Shown in pieces: positions 16,808 through 25,473 of a stretch of DNA of 64,000 bases. The notes beneath the pieces were generated by a model. It was given only the letters and a program-made list of their open reading frames with translations, ran no database searches and was not told the DNA's origin. Made by a program: the position numbers and the translations under genes. This stretch comes from Mesorhizobium_B sp035998495 (GTDB taxonomy: Bacteria > Pseudomonadota > Alphaproteobacteria > Rhizobiales > Rhizobiaceae): positions 47,931 through 111,930 of the forward strand of contig DASYHP010000074.1 in NCBI GenBank assembly GCA_035998495.1, read 5' to 3'. The stretch's first letter is position 1, and each line of letters opens with the position of its first letter.

Positions 16808-17056
16808 ATGGGTCAGCCCAACGACGACGTGAAGGCGATGAGCTTCGAGCAAGCCCTTGATGCTCTCGAGCGTATCGTGGACGATCTCGAGCGCGGGGAC
16901 GTGGCGCTGGAGGAGTCGATCCGCATCTATGAACGCGGGGAGGCGCTGAAGGCGCATTGCGACCGCCTGCTTCGGGCGGCCGAGGACAAGGTCGAGAAGA
17001 TCAGGTTGTCCCGCGAGGGCAAGGCGATCGGCGTGGAGCCGCTCGACGGGGAATAG
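16808..17056 (+). CDS. xseB: Exodeoxyribonuclease VII small subunit
   Basis: An 82-residue protein with the XseB signature SFEQALDALERIVDDLERGD at residues 12-31, followed by the helical ESIRIYERGEALKAHC stretch. XseB assembles with XseA to degrade single-stranded DNA; xseA is not in this window. Pairing with a deacetylase-like gene and dxs nearby is common in Rhizobiales. Confidence 0.95.
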   Translation: MGQPNDDVKAMSFEQALDALERIVDDLERGDVALEESIRIYERGEALKAHCDRLLRAAEDKVEKIRLSREGKAIGVEPLDGE

Positions 17057-17111
17057 TTTTCAACGGGCCGCGGGGAGGAGACGCCGCCGGCCGCCAAAGG
17101 GAGGAAGAAGC

Positions 17112-17735
17112 ATGCCCGGCAAGAAGATCCTGATGCTGACCGGCGAGTTCACGGAGGAATACGAGATTTTCGTGTTCCAGCAGGGCATGGAGGCGGTGGG
17201 CCACACCGTTCATGTGGTCTGCCCCGACAAGAAGGCGGGCGACAACATCGCCACGTCGCTGCACGATTTCGAGGGTCACCAGACCTATACGGAAAAGCCC
17301 GGCCACAATTTCACGATCAACAAGACCTTCGCCGAGGTCCGGCCGGAGCAGTATGACGCGGTCTACTGCGCCGGCGGGCGCGGACCCGAATACATCCGCA
17401 CGGATTCTCGCGTGCAGGACATGGTCCGCCACTTCCACGAGACGGGAAAGCCCATCTTCACGATCTGCCACGGCGTGCAGATCCTGATCGCGGTGGACGG
17501 CGTGGTGAAGGGCAAGCGCGTGGGCGCGCTCGGCGCCTGCGAGCCCGAGGTGCGTCTCGCCGGCGGCACCTATGTCGACCTGTCGCCGACGGAGGCGCTG
17601 GTGGACGGCAACATGGTCTCCGCAAAAGGCTGGACGGCGCTCGCCGCCTTCATGCGCGAATGCCTGCGCGTGCTGGGCACCGAGGTGCGCCACGGCGAGG
17701 TGATGATGGCGGAGGCCCAGGCCAGGGCGGCTTGA
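17112..17735 (+). CDS. DJ-1/PfpI family protein
   Basis: A 207-residue class I glutamine amidotransferase-like protein of the DJ-1/PfpI superfamily. The reactive Cys is in the nucleophile elbow TICHGVQIL near residue 118, with a conserved Glu in GGRGPEYIR near residue 92. Members include glyoxalase III-like and chaperone or protease-like proteins; which applies is unclear. A good GGGAGGAAG ribosome binding site precedes the ATG at 17112. Confidence 0.88.
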   Translation: MPGKKILMLTGEFTEEYEIFVFQQGMEAVGHTVHVVCPDKKAGDNIATSLHDFEGHQTYTEKPGHNFTINKTFAEVRPEQYDAVYCAGGRGPEYIRTDSRVQDMVRHFHETGKPIFTICHGVQILIAVDGVVKGKRVGALGACEPEVRLAGGTYVDLSPTEALVDGNMVSAKGWTALAAFMRECLRVLGTEVRHGEVMMAEAQARAA

Positions 17736-17743
17736 GGACGGCA

Positions 17744-17941
17744 ATGGCGGAGACCGACAGCCCTCGGCGGTGGACAGTTGACGTCACCGAGGGTGAGGAG
17801 AAGCTGGAGGGTTGGATCGACGCGCTGCAACGCGGCGAGGTTGATGAAGTCGTCCTCACTCATCAAGGCAGGACCGCGGCGAAGCTGATCGCTTGTGAAG
17901 GAGAGACTGGACGAGACCGAGAAGACGTTTTGCAGGACTGA
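17744..17941 (+). CDS. Orphan Phd-like antitoxin remnant
   Basis: A 65-residue protein whose middle (TVDVTEGEEKLEGWIDAL, then EVVLTHQGRTAAKLIA) fits the N-terminal Phd/YefM antitoxin fold. The toxin-binding arm is very short. No toxin frame follows before the pirin gene 111 bases downstream. The ATG at 17744 lies eight bases after the previous stop, with GAGGAC upstream. It may be a stranded antitoxin, an anti-addiction gene or a decaying remnant. Confidence 0.5.
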   Translation: MAETDSPRRWTVDVTEGEEKLEGWIDALQRGEVDEVVLTHQGRTAAKLIACEGETGRDREDVLQD

Positions 17942-18052
17942 GCGTCAACCAGAACACGGCTTTCGCTTGGGGACAGGCAAGGCCAACTTCCCTGCCATTG
18001 ACGCGCCCCGCGCTGCCAATGACCAGAAACGCACCCTTCGAGGACAGCCACC

Positions 18053-18970
18053 ATGAGCTTCTTTCCAGGACGTGATCCCGAGCCCGGCGACGCGGCCGCC
18101 GCCAAGTCGATCGAGTTGATGGTGGTGCCCAACGCCAAGGACATCGGCGGCTTCGAGGTGCGGCGCGCGTTGCCCACGGCCAAGCGCCGGCTGGTCGGCC
18201 CCTTCATCTTCTTCGACCGGATGGGGCCGGCGATCATGCGCGCAGGGCAGGCCATGGACGTGCGGCCGCACCCGCATATCGGGCTCGCCACCGTCACCTA
18301 TCTCTTCGATGGAAAGGTGCGCCACCGCGACAGCCTGGGCACGGAGTTGGTGATCGCGCCGGGCGACGTGAACCTGATGACGGCGGGGCGCGGGATCGTC
18401 CATTCCGAGCGCACGCCCGAGGAGCTGCGCGGCGCGCCGATGTCCATCTCCGGCCTCCAGACCTGGCTCGCTCTGCCCGACGGCAAGGAGGAACTGCCGC
18501 CGCTGTTCGAGAACACGCAAGGCGCCGACCTGCCCGAGTTCGATGACGAGGGCGTTTCCGGCCGCGTGGTGATCGGCGGCTTTTCGGGTTTGGCCTCGCC
18601 GGTGCGCGCGCATTCCGACACGCTTTATGTCGATCTGCGCCTTTCGCCCGGCGCGCGCGTGAAAATCCCCGCGGATGCGGAGGAGCGCGCCGTCTATCTG
18701 CTGGAAGGCGAGGTGGAGATCGCGGCCCAAACCTTCCCGGCCGACCGCCTGCTCGTGTTCCGGCCCGGCGACGAGATCGTCGTCGGAAGCGAGAACGGGG
18801 CGCATCTTATGCTGTTCGGCGGCGCTTCGCTGGGCTCGCGCTATATCTGGTGGAACTTCGTGTCGTCGTCCAAGGAGCGCATCGAGCAGGCGAAGGAGGA
18901 GTGGCGGACCGGCCGCTTCGACATCGTGCCGGGTGACGACAAGGAGTTCATTCCCCTGCCGGAAAAGTGA
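18053..18970 (+). CDS. Pirin family protein
   Basis: A 305-residue bicupin. The N-terminal pirin domain has the metal-binding pattern HPHIGLATVTYLFDG near residue 63, His in VRHRDSLG, and GRGIVHSERTPEE near residue 113. A C-terminal cupin-like domain follows from about residue 180. Bacterial pirins are linked to quercetinase activity or regulation of central metabolism; the role here is open. It stands between the orphan antitoxin and dxs. Confidence 0.9.
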   Translation: MSFFPGRDPEPGDAAAAKSIELMVVPNAKDIGGFEVRRALPTAKRRLVGPFIFFDRMGPAIMRAGQAMDVRPHPHIGLATVTYLFDGKVRHRDSLGTELVIAPGDVNLMTAGRGIVHSERTPEELRGAPMSISGLQTWLALPDGKEELPPLFENTQGADLPEFDDEGVSGRVVIGGFSGLASPVRAHSDTLYVDLRLSPGARVKIPADAEERAVYLLEGEVEIAAQTFPADRLLVFRPGDEIVVGSENGAHLMLFGGASLGSRYIWWNFVSSSKERIEQAKEEWRTGRFDIVPGDDKEFIPLPEK

Positions 18971-19088
18971 TCCCTCCCTGCGAAGGTCGTATCGCCAGCC
19001 CCTGGCCGCGACGGCTGCGCGCATTTACATCGGTTGAAGGGCAACCTAAGTCCTTGCGCGACAGAGTTCCCCCGAGGCTGCCCGACCT

Positions 19089-21002
19089 TTGACATCGCTC
19101 CCCCAAACGCCTCTGCTCGACGTCGTCCGCACGCCCGCCGACCTGCGCAAGCTTTCGGAAAGTCAGCTCCCGCAACTCGCCGACGAGCTGCGCGCGGAAA
19201 TGGTGGACGCGGTGTCGCGCACGGGCGGGCATCTGGGCGCGGGGCTCGGCGTGGTCGAACTCACCGTGGCGCTACACTACGTCTTCGACACGCCCGACGA
19301 CCGGCTGATCTGGGACGTGGGCCACCAAGCCTATCCACACAAGATCCTCACCGGCCGGCGCGACCGCATCCGAACCCTGCGCCAGGAGAACGGGCTGTCG
19401 GGCTTCACCAAGCGCGACGAAAGCCCCTTTGATCCCTTCGGCGCGGCGCATTCCTCCACCTCCATCTCGGCCGGGCTCGGCATGGCGGTGGCGCGCGACC
19501 TCAAGGGCGCGAAAAACAACGTGGTGGCCGTGATCGGCGACGGCGCGATGTCGGCCGGCATGGCGTTTGAGGCGATGAACAATGCCGGCGCGCTCGACGC
19601 GCGCCTCATCGTCATCCTGAACGACAACGACATGTCGATCGCCCCGCCGGCCGGGGCGCTCAGCGCCTATCTCGCGCGGCTCGTGTCGGGCAAGGCCTAT
19701 CGCAGCTTGCGCGAGAACGCCAAGCAGCTCGCGCGGAAACTGCCGAAGTTCCTGCAGGAGAAGGCGCGGCTGTCGGAAGAATTTGCGCGCGGCTTCTGGA
19801 CGGGCGGCACGCTGTTCGAGGAACTGGGCTTTTACTACATCGGCCCCATCGACGGGCACAATTTCGAGCACCTGCTGCCCGTGCTCAAGAATGTGCGCGA
19901 CGCGGACAACGGCCCGATCCTGGTCCATGTCGTGACGCAGAAGGGCAAGGGCTATCCGCCCGCCGAAGAGGCTGCCGACAAGTATCACGGCGTCAACAAG
20001 TTCGACGTCATCACCGGCGCGCAGGCTTCCGCCCCGGCCAACGCGCCGAGCTACACCCGCGTCTTCGCCGAAAGCCTGGTGCGGGAGGCTAGGCACGACG
20101 AGCGCATCGTGGCGATCACCGCCGCCATGCCGTCGGGCACGGGGCTCGATCTGTTCGGCGAGGCGTTTCCCTCGCGCATCTTCGACGTGGGGATCGCCGA
20201 GCAGCACGCCGTCACCTTCGCGGCCGGCCTGGCGACGGAGGGCATGAAGCCCTTCGCGGCGATCTACTCGACCTTTCTCCAGCGCGCCTACGACCAGGTG
20301 ATCCACGACGTGGCGATCCAGAAGCTGCCCGTGCGATTCCCCATCGACCGCGCGGGCTATGTGGGCGCCGACGGGCCGACCCATTGCGGCGCCTTCGACA
20401 CGAGTTTTCTCTCCTGCTTGCCCGGCTTCGTGGTGATGGCGGCAGCCGATGAGGCCGAGCTGCGCCATATGGTCCGCACGGCCGCCGAGTATGAGGAGGG
20501 GCCGATCTCCTTCCGCTACCCGCGCGGCAACGGGGTGGGCGTGGACATGCCCGAGCGCGGGCAGGTGCTGGAACTGGGCAAGGGCCGCATCCTGCGCGAA
20601 GGAACGGCGGTGGCGCTGCTGTCCTTCGGCACGCGGCTCCAGGACTGCTTGGCTGCGGCCGAGGAGCTCGCCGCCGCCGGCCTCCCCACGACGGTGGCGG
20701 ACGCGCGCTTCGCGAGACCGCTCGACGAGGATCTCGTGCGGCGACTCGCGCGCGAGCACGAGGTGCTGGTGACGGTGGAGGAGGGCGCGGTCGGCGGCTT
20801 CGCCGCGCAGGTTCTGCACTTCCTCGCCCATGCCGGCCTGCTCGACCAGGGGCTGAAGGTGCGGCCGCTCACGCTGCCCGACCGCTTCACCGACCAGGCC
20901 AAGCCCGAGAAGATGTATGCCGACGCCGGCCTCGACGCCGCCGGCATCTCGCGCGCGGTGTTTTCCGCCCTGGGGCGGGAGGCGAAGGCGGCGCGCGCCT
21001 GA
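19089..21002 (+). CDS. dxs: 1-deoxy-D-xylulose-5-phosphate synthase
   Basis: First step of the MEP isoprenoid pathway: thiamine-diphosphate-dependent condensation of pyruvate and glyceraldehyde 3-phosphate. The 637-residue protein has RTGGHLGAGLGVVELTVALH near residue 43, the ThDP motif GDGAMSAGMAFEAMNNA with NDNDMSIAPP near residues 150-180, and DVGIAEQHAVTFAAGLA near residue 363. The start is a TTG at 19089, giving the family N-terminus; the next in-frame ATG would cut off conserved residues. ispH, the last step of the same pathway, lies 14 kb away. Confidence 0.96.
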   Translation: MTSLPQTPLLDVVRTPADLRKLSESQLPQLADELRAEMVDAVSRTGGHLGAGLGVVELTVALHYVFDTPDDRLIWDVGHQAYPHKILTGRRDRIRTLRQENGLSGFTKRDESPFDPFGAAHSSTSISAGLGMAVARDLKGAKNNVVAVIGDGAMSAGMAFEAMNNAGALDARLIVILNDNDMSIAPPAGALSAYLARLVSGKAYRSLRENAKQLARKLPKFLQEKARLSEEFARGFWTGGTLFEELGFYYIGPIDGHNFEHLLPVLKNVRDADNGPILVHVVTQKGKGYPPAEEAADKYHGVNKFDVITGAQASAPANAPSYTRVFAESLVREARHDERIVAITAAMPSGTGLDLFGEAFPSRIFDVGIAEQHAVTFAAGLATEGMKPFAAIYSTFLQRAYDQVIHDVAIQKLPVRFPIDRAGYVGADGPTHCGAFDTSFLSCLPGFVVMAAADEAELRHMVRTAAEYEEGPISFRYPRGNGVGVDMPERGQVLELGKGRILREGTAVALLSFGTRLQDCLAAAEELAAAGLPTTVADARFARPLDEDLVRRLAREHEVLVTVEEGAVGGFAAQVLHFLAHAGLLDQGLKVRPLTLPDRFTDQAKPEKMYADAGLDAAGISRAVFSALGREAKAARA

Positions 21003-21043
21003 GCGGCCTTGCCGTGGCGGCTTCCGGCTGCCACATGCCTCCC

Positions 21044-21793
21044 ATGGCCAGCCCGGAGAGATCGCGGCTCGACGCCCTGCTCGTGGAGCGGGGGCACTTC
21101 GCCACGCGCTCGCGGGCGCGCGACGCGGTGCTGCGCGGCACCGTCAGGGTGGAGGGCCAAGTCTGCGCCAAGCCGGGCCAGGCGTTTCCCGCCGCAAGCC
21201 GGCTCGACGTGGACGACCCCGCCGCGCGCTATGTGTCGCGGGCGGCGTTGAAGCTCATCGCGGGGCTGGACGGGTTCGGCCTGTCGCCCGAGGGCAGGGA
21301 GGCGCTCGACATCGGGGCCTCGACCGGCGGTTTTTTGCAAGTGCTCCTGGAGCGCGGCGCGGTGCATGTGACGGCGGTGGATGTCGGCCACGGCCAGCTC
21401 GCGCCGGTTCTGCGGCAAGACCCGCGCGTCACGAATCTGGAAGGCCTGAATGCGCGCGAGCTGACGCTCGGCCATCTGGGTGGGCGGCGCCCCGAATTCA
21501 TCGTGTCCGATGTGAGCTTCATCTCGCTCACCCTCGCCCTGCCGCCGGCGCTGGAACTCGCGGCAAAGGGGGCAGGGGCGGCCCTCCTCGTCAAGCCGCA
21601 GTTCGAGGCGGGGCGCGAAGCCATCGGCAAGAACGGCGTCTGCGATGCGAGCGAGGCTGGGCGTGTGGCCGAACGGCTGCGCATTTGGCTGGACGAGCGG
21701 CCCGGCTGGCGGGCGCTGGGGCTCCTGGCCTCGCCGATCGAAGGCGGCGACGGCAACCGCGAGTTCCTGTTGGGCGGGGTCAAGGACCGTTGA
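21044..21793 (+). CDS. tlyA: TlyA family rRNA 2'-O-methyltransferase
   Basis: A 249-residue protein with an N-terminal S4 RNA-binding domain (RLDALLVERGHFATRSRARD) and a FtsJ-like methyltransferase domain. The SAM motif is DIGASTGGFL near residue 88. A K-D-K-E type tetrad is visible: Lys in SRAALKLI, Asp in VSDVSFIS, Lys in LLVKPQFE and Glu in EGGDGNREF. TlyA methylates 16S and 23S rRNA cytidines. The ATG at 21044 was chosen by length; ATG 21035 and GTG 21014 are alternatives. Its stop overlaps the next start (TTGA). Confidence 0.92.
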   Translation: MASPERSRLDALLVERGHFATRSRARDAVLRGTVRVEGQVCAKPGQAFPAASRLDVDDPAARYVSRAALKLIAGLDGFGLSPEGREALDIGASTGGFLQVLLERGAVHVTAVDVGHGQLAPVLRQDPRVTNLEGLNARELTLGHLGGRRPEFIVSDVSFISLTLALPPALELAAKGAGAALLVKPQFEAGREAIGKNGVCDASEAGRVAERLRIWLDERPGWRALGLLASPIEGGDGNREFLLGGVKDR

Positions 21794-23031
21794 GCGAGCG
21801 CCTGCACATCACCCGTTTGGGCAGCGCCGGCGACGGCGTGGCGGATAGCGCAGACGGGCCGGTCTATGTTCCCTTCGCGTTGCCCGGCGAGGACGTGGAA
21901 GTTTTTCGCGCAGGTAGCCGCGCCCAACTTGCGTCCGTGCTCACGGCCTCGCCCGAGCGCCAGGACCCGGTGTGCCGGCATTTCGGCACCTGCGGCGGCT
22001 GCGCGCTCCAGCACCTGGAAACGGAGGCTTATCGTGCCTGGAAGCGCGACAGGCTTGTGGACGCCCTGCGCCGCGAGGGCATCGAGGCCGACGTCCAGCC
22101 GCTCGTCGCTTGCCCGCCGCGCTCGCGCCGCCGCGTGGCTTTTTCCGCGCGGCGAACGGCGCAGGGGGCGGTGCTCGGCTTCAACCGCGCGCAGAGCCAC
22201 GAGATCGTGGATATTTCCGAGAACTGGATCGCCGTTCCCGCCATCGTCGAGGCGTTGCCCGCCTTGCGCGACCTCGCCGCGCGGATCGCGAAAACGCCGG
22301 AGCCGTTCCGCCTGCTGGTGACCGCCACGCAGAGCGGGTTGGACATCGCGGCCGAGGGCTCGGGCCGGCTGGGCGAGGGGGAGCGCCGCGCCGTGGCCGA
22401 CTCCGTGGTCCGCTCGGGCTGGGCGCGGCTCGCAATCGACGGCGAGATCGTGATCGAGCCCAGAAAGCCCGTCGTGACCTTCGGCCAGGCCGCCGTGGCA
22501 CCGCCGCCCGGCGCTTTCCTCCAGGCCGTGGCCGAGGCCGAGGAGGCGATGGCGGCCTTTGTTTCCGGGCATTTCAAGGGGGCGAAGCGCGTGCTCGACC
22601 TTTTCGCCGGCGTCGGCAGTTTCGCACTGCGGCTGGCGTCAGGCGCCGCCGTCCATGCCGTGGAGAGCGACGCGGCGGCGCTGGCCGCGCTCGACCGGGC
22701 GGCACGTGGCACACCCGGCTTGAAGCCTGTGACGGTCGAGAACCGCGACCTCCACCGCCGCTCCCTCCTGCCGCGGGAGCTGGAGGGCTTCGACGCGGCC
22801 GTGTTCGACCCGCCGCGCGCCGGCGCGGAAGCCCAGGCGCGCGACCTCGCCCGCTCCAACGTGCCGCGCGTGGCCGCCGTCTCCTGCAACCCGACCACGC
22901 TGGCGCGCGACCTCAAGCTCCTGCTCAGCGGCGGCTACCGGCTCCTCTCCGTCACGCCCGTCGACCAGTTCCTCTGGTCGCCGCATGTCGAGACCGTGGC
23001 GCTGCTGGAGAAGCCGAAGCGGCGGCGTTAA
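21790..23031 (+). CDS. TrmA/RlmD-type RNA 5-methyluridine methyltransferase
   Basis: A 413-residue methyltransferase. An N-terminal TRAM-like barrel is followed by the iron-sulfur Cys set (CRHFGTCGGC near residue 60, a fourth Cys in VACPPRS near 100). The SAM motif is LDLFAGVGSFAL near 268, DPPRAG is near 340, and the catalytic Cys is in VSCNPTTLARD near 360. The target uridine (23S or tRNA) is not certain. The start is a TTG overlapping the tlyA stop; the frame is open upstream, but that part is antisense to real sequence in another frame. Confidence 0.9.
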   Translation: MSERLHITRLGSAGDGVADSADGPVYVPFALPGEDVEVFRAGSRAQLASVLTASPERQDPVCRHFGTCGGCALQHLETEAYRAWKRDRLVDALRREGIEADVQPLVACPPRSRRRVAFSARRTAQGAVLGFNRAQSHEIVDISENWIAVPAIVEALPALRDLAARIAKTPEPFRLLVTATQSGLDIAAEGSGRLGEGERRAVADSVVRSGWARLAIDGEIVIEPRKPVVTFGQAAVAPPPGAFLQAVAEAEEAMAAFVSGHFKGAKRVLDLFAGVGSFALRLASGAAVHAVESDAAALAALDRAARGTPGLKPVTVENRDLHRRSLLPRELEGFDAAVFDPPRAGAEAQARDLARSNVPRVAAVSCNPTTLARDLKLLLSGGYRLLSVTPVDQFLWSPHVETVALLEKPKRRR

Positions 23032-23034
23032 GGC

Positions 23035-23080
23035 TTGATCTGCGCGACAACTGCGCATAGATTGAACGCCAGAAGTTCAA
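23035..23080 (+). promoter_or_regulatory. Candidate promoter and operator of the RES-Xre pair
   Basis: TTGATC (23035-23040) and TAGATT (23058-23063) are separated by 17 bases, a plausible sigma70-type promoter. An inverted repeat TTGAAC (23062-23067) and GTTCAA (23075-23080) with a 7-base gap overlaps the -10 element and the probable start site, as expected for autoregulation. All inferred from sequence pattern. Confidence 0.45.
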
Positions 23081-23101
23081 ATTGTGCGCAAGAGGTGCGT
23101 T

Positions 23102-23464
23102 ATGGGTTTGTCGGTCAGTGCGGCTCAATTTGGGGCCGAGGATGCGGCGCACCTGTCGGCCCGCCGGGTGGCTGACGCGCTGGGCGTGACGGCCACGGAG
23201 TTGGCGGCGCTGATCGGCGTGGCCCGCAACACGCTTTCCGGCCGGTCTGGCGCGCGAAAGGTGGACGCGGCGCTGAGCCCGGTGGTCCGCATCCTCGCCA
23301 TGGCCGGGGAGATGGCGGGCAACGAGAGCCGCGCGGCCTTGTGGTTCAAGCACCAGCCGCTGCCGGGCTGGGCCGGCAAGACGGCCTACGACCTCGTTCG
23401 CGAAGGCAAGGCCGACAAGGTGCTCGCCTATCTGGAGGCCGTCCGCTCCGGCGTTTATGCCTGA
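23102..23464 (+). CDS. Xre/MbcA/ParS-family antitoxin
   Basis: A 120-residue antitoxin of the RES-Xre type II family. The N-terminal helix-turn-helix-like part (LSARRVADALGVTATELAAL, then GVARNTLSGR) is followed by the toxin-binding domain, with the family feature AALWFKHQPLPGWAGKTAYD near residue 80 and a C-terminal VLAYLEAVRSGVYA. The ATG at 23102 has AGAGGT seven bases upstream. It overlaps the toxin gene by eight bases, which suggests translational coupling. Confidence 0.9.
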   Translation: MGLSVSAAQFGAEDAAHLSARRVADALGVTATELAALIGVARNTLSGRSGARKVDAALSPVVRILAMAGEMAGNESRAALWFKHQPLPGWAGKTAYDLVREGKADKVLAYLEAVRSGVYA

Positions 23465-23966
23465 GGGACCGGCGCTCGCATTGTGGCGGGCCTATGTGCC
23501 GCGCTGGGCGCATCTGCCGTTGTCGGGCGAGGGGGCGGCGCGCTTCGGCGGGCGCTGGAACCCGCTCGGCGCGCCCGCGATCTACGCCGCGCGCGAGCTT
23601 TCCACCGCATGGGCGGAATACAACCAGGGCTTTGTCCAGCACCCGGCTCTGATCGTGCAGTTGCGCCTCACGGGCGCGAAGCTGGCCGACCTTACCGAAC
23701 CCGCGATTCGTGCGGAGCTGGATGTTCCCTCCGACATTCACGCGGCCGAATGGCGCGCGATGCTGGACGATGGCCTGGAGCCGCCCACGCATGCCCTGCG
23801 CGAGCGGCTTCTCGCGGAAGGCTACGACGCCGTGGTCTATCCGTCCTTCATGTCGCCCGGCGGCACCTGCGTCGCCCTGTGGCGCTGGAACGCCGACGGC
23901 GCGCCGAAGCTCGACGTCATCGATCCCGAAGGCCGGCTGCCGAAATCGCCCGCCTCTTGGCTGTGA
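23457..23966 (+). CDS. RES domain toxin
   Basis: A 169-residue RES-domain protein. Characterised family members deplete NAD+, by phosphorolysis or hydrolysis. The conserved Arg near the N-terminus (WRAYVPRW), the GGRWNPLGAPAIYAA motif near residue 35, and the Glu/Ser pair in ARELSTAWAEY near residue 52 are present, so the toxin looks intact. It follows its Xre antitoxin directly. It converges on tldD with only six bases between the ends, so there is no separate terminator. Confidence 0.9.
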   Translation: MPEGPALALWRAYVPRWAHLPLSGEGAARFGGRWNPLGAPAIYAARELSTAWAEYNQGFVQHPALIVQLRLTGAKLADLTEPAIRAELDVPSDIHAAEWRAMLDDGLEPPTHALRERLLAEGYDAVVYPSFMSPGGTCVALWRWNADGAPKLDVIDPEGRLPKSPASWL

Positions 23967-23972
23967 CGCGCC

Positions 23973-25388
23973 TTACGCCGCCTGCGTGCCGCCGACCGTC
24001 ATCTGGTCCATGCGCAGATGCGGCTGGCCGACGCCCACGGGCACCCCCTGGCCGGCCTTGCCGCACATGCCGATGCCGGTGTCGAGCTTCACGTCGTCAC
24101 CGATCATGGACACGCGGTGCATGGCGTCCGGCCCGTTGCCGATCAGCATGGCACCCTTGATGGGCTGCTTCACCTCACCATTCTCGATCATGTAGGCCTC
24201 GGTGCAGGCGAACACGAACTTGCCTGAGGTGATGTCCACCTGGCCGCCGCCGAACGACACGGCGTAGACGCCCTTCTTCACCGATGAGATGATCTCCTCG
24301 GGCGTCGTGGTCCCGGCGGTCATGAAGGTGTTGGTCATGCGCGGCATGGGCTGGTGCGCGTAGGATTCGCGCCGCCCATTGCCGGTGGGGGCGACGCCCA
24401 TCAGCCGCGCGTTCTGCCGGTCCTGCATGTAGCCGACGAGCACCCCATCCTCGATCAGCACGTTGCGCGCGGACGCCGTGCCTTCGTCGTCGATCGTCAG
24501 CGAGCCGCGACGCTCGGGAAACGTGCCGTCGTCCACCACCGTGACGCCCTTGGCCGCAACCTGCTGGCCCAGGAGGCCGGCGAAGGCGGAGGTCTTCTTG
24601 CGGTTGAAGTCGCCTTCGAGCCCATGCCCGACCGCTTCGTGCAGCATGACGCCCGGCCAGCCGGACGAGAGCACGATGTCGAAGGTTCCGGCTGGGGCGG
24701 GCACGGCGGAAAGGTTCACGAGCGCCTGGCGCAGCGCCTCGCTTGCCGCATGCTTCCAGCTCTCCTCGGCGACGAACTCGCCGAACCCCTTGCGGCCGCC
24801 CATGCCATAGGAGCCGGTTTCCTGCCGGTCGCCTTCGCCCGCCACCACCGAGACGTTGAGCCGCACGAGCGGGCGCACGTCGCGCGCGAGCTGCCCGTCG
24901 GCGCGGATGACCTCCACCACCTGCCAGGAGGCGGACAACGACGCCGTCACCTGACGCACCCGCGGGTCGCGCGCGCGTGTCCAGGCATCGATCTCCTCGA
25001 GCAGCCGCGCCTTGCGCTCGAAGGAGGGTTCGCCGATGGGGTTGTCGTCACCATAAAGACGGTGATTGGTGCGGCTCGGGGCGGGCGCCAGCGTGCCGGA
25101 ATAGCCGGCCTTGACGGCCGACACCGCATCGGCCGCCCGGCGCAACGCGGCTTCCGACAACTCGCTGGCATGCGCGAAGCCCGTGGCCTCGCCGGCCACC
25201 GCGCGCAGGCCGAAACCCTGGTCGGTCGAAAAATTTGCCGTCTTCAGCCTTCCGTTGTCGAACATCAGCGCTTCGCTCTCGCTGTATTCGAGGAACAGCT
25301 CGCCATCGTCCGTGCCGTTGATCGTCTCGGCGACGACGCGCCGGACGGTTTCGTCGGAGATGTCGAACTGATCGAGAAGGGTTTTCAT
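23973..25388 (-). CDS. tldD: Metalloprotease TldD
   Basis: A 471-residue TldD subunit of the TldD-TldE peptidase, which processes peptides and antitoxins such as CcdA in E. coli. The zinc-binding HExxxH is in MLHEAVGHGLEGD near residue 240. Conserved FACTEAYMIENGE lies near residue 405. The ATG at 25386-25388 (complement) gives the usual MKTLLDQFDI start; an ATG 15 bases upstream is a weaker alternative. tldE (pmbA) is not in this window. It converges with the RES toxin gene. Confidence 0.95.
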   Translation of the reverse strand: MKTLLDQFDISDETVRRVVAETINGTDDGELFLEYSESEALMFDNGRLKTANFSTDQGFGLRAVAGEATGFAHASELSEAALRRAADAVSAVKAGYSGTLAPAPSRTNHRLYGDDNPIGEPSFERKARLLEEIDAWTRARDPRVRQVTASLSASWQVVEVIRADGQLARDVRPLVRLNVSVVAGEGDRQETGSYGMGGRKGFGEFVAEESWKHAASEALRQALVNLSAVPAPAGTFDIVLSSGWPGVMLHEAVGHGLEGDFNRKKTSAFAGLLGQQVAAKGVTVVDDGTFPERRGSLTIDDEGTASARNVLIEDGVLVGYMQDRQNARLMGVAPTGNGRRESYAHQPMPRMTNTFMTAGTTTPEEIISSVKKGVYAVSFGGGQVDITSGKFVFACTEAYMIENGEVKQPIKGAMLIGNGPDAMHRVSMIGDDVKLDTGIGMCGKAGQGVPVGVGQPHLRMDQMTVGGTQAA

Positions 25389-25473
25389 AGGAGCGCCTTG
25401 CATTTGGAGCGTTTGTCTCGCAGGTAAGCGCAAAGTGGCGCCTCTGCAAACTTTCGAAGCCGTCCGAAACCGA

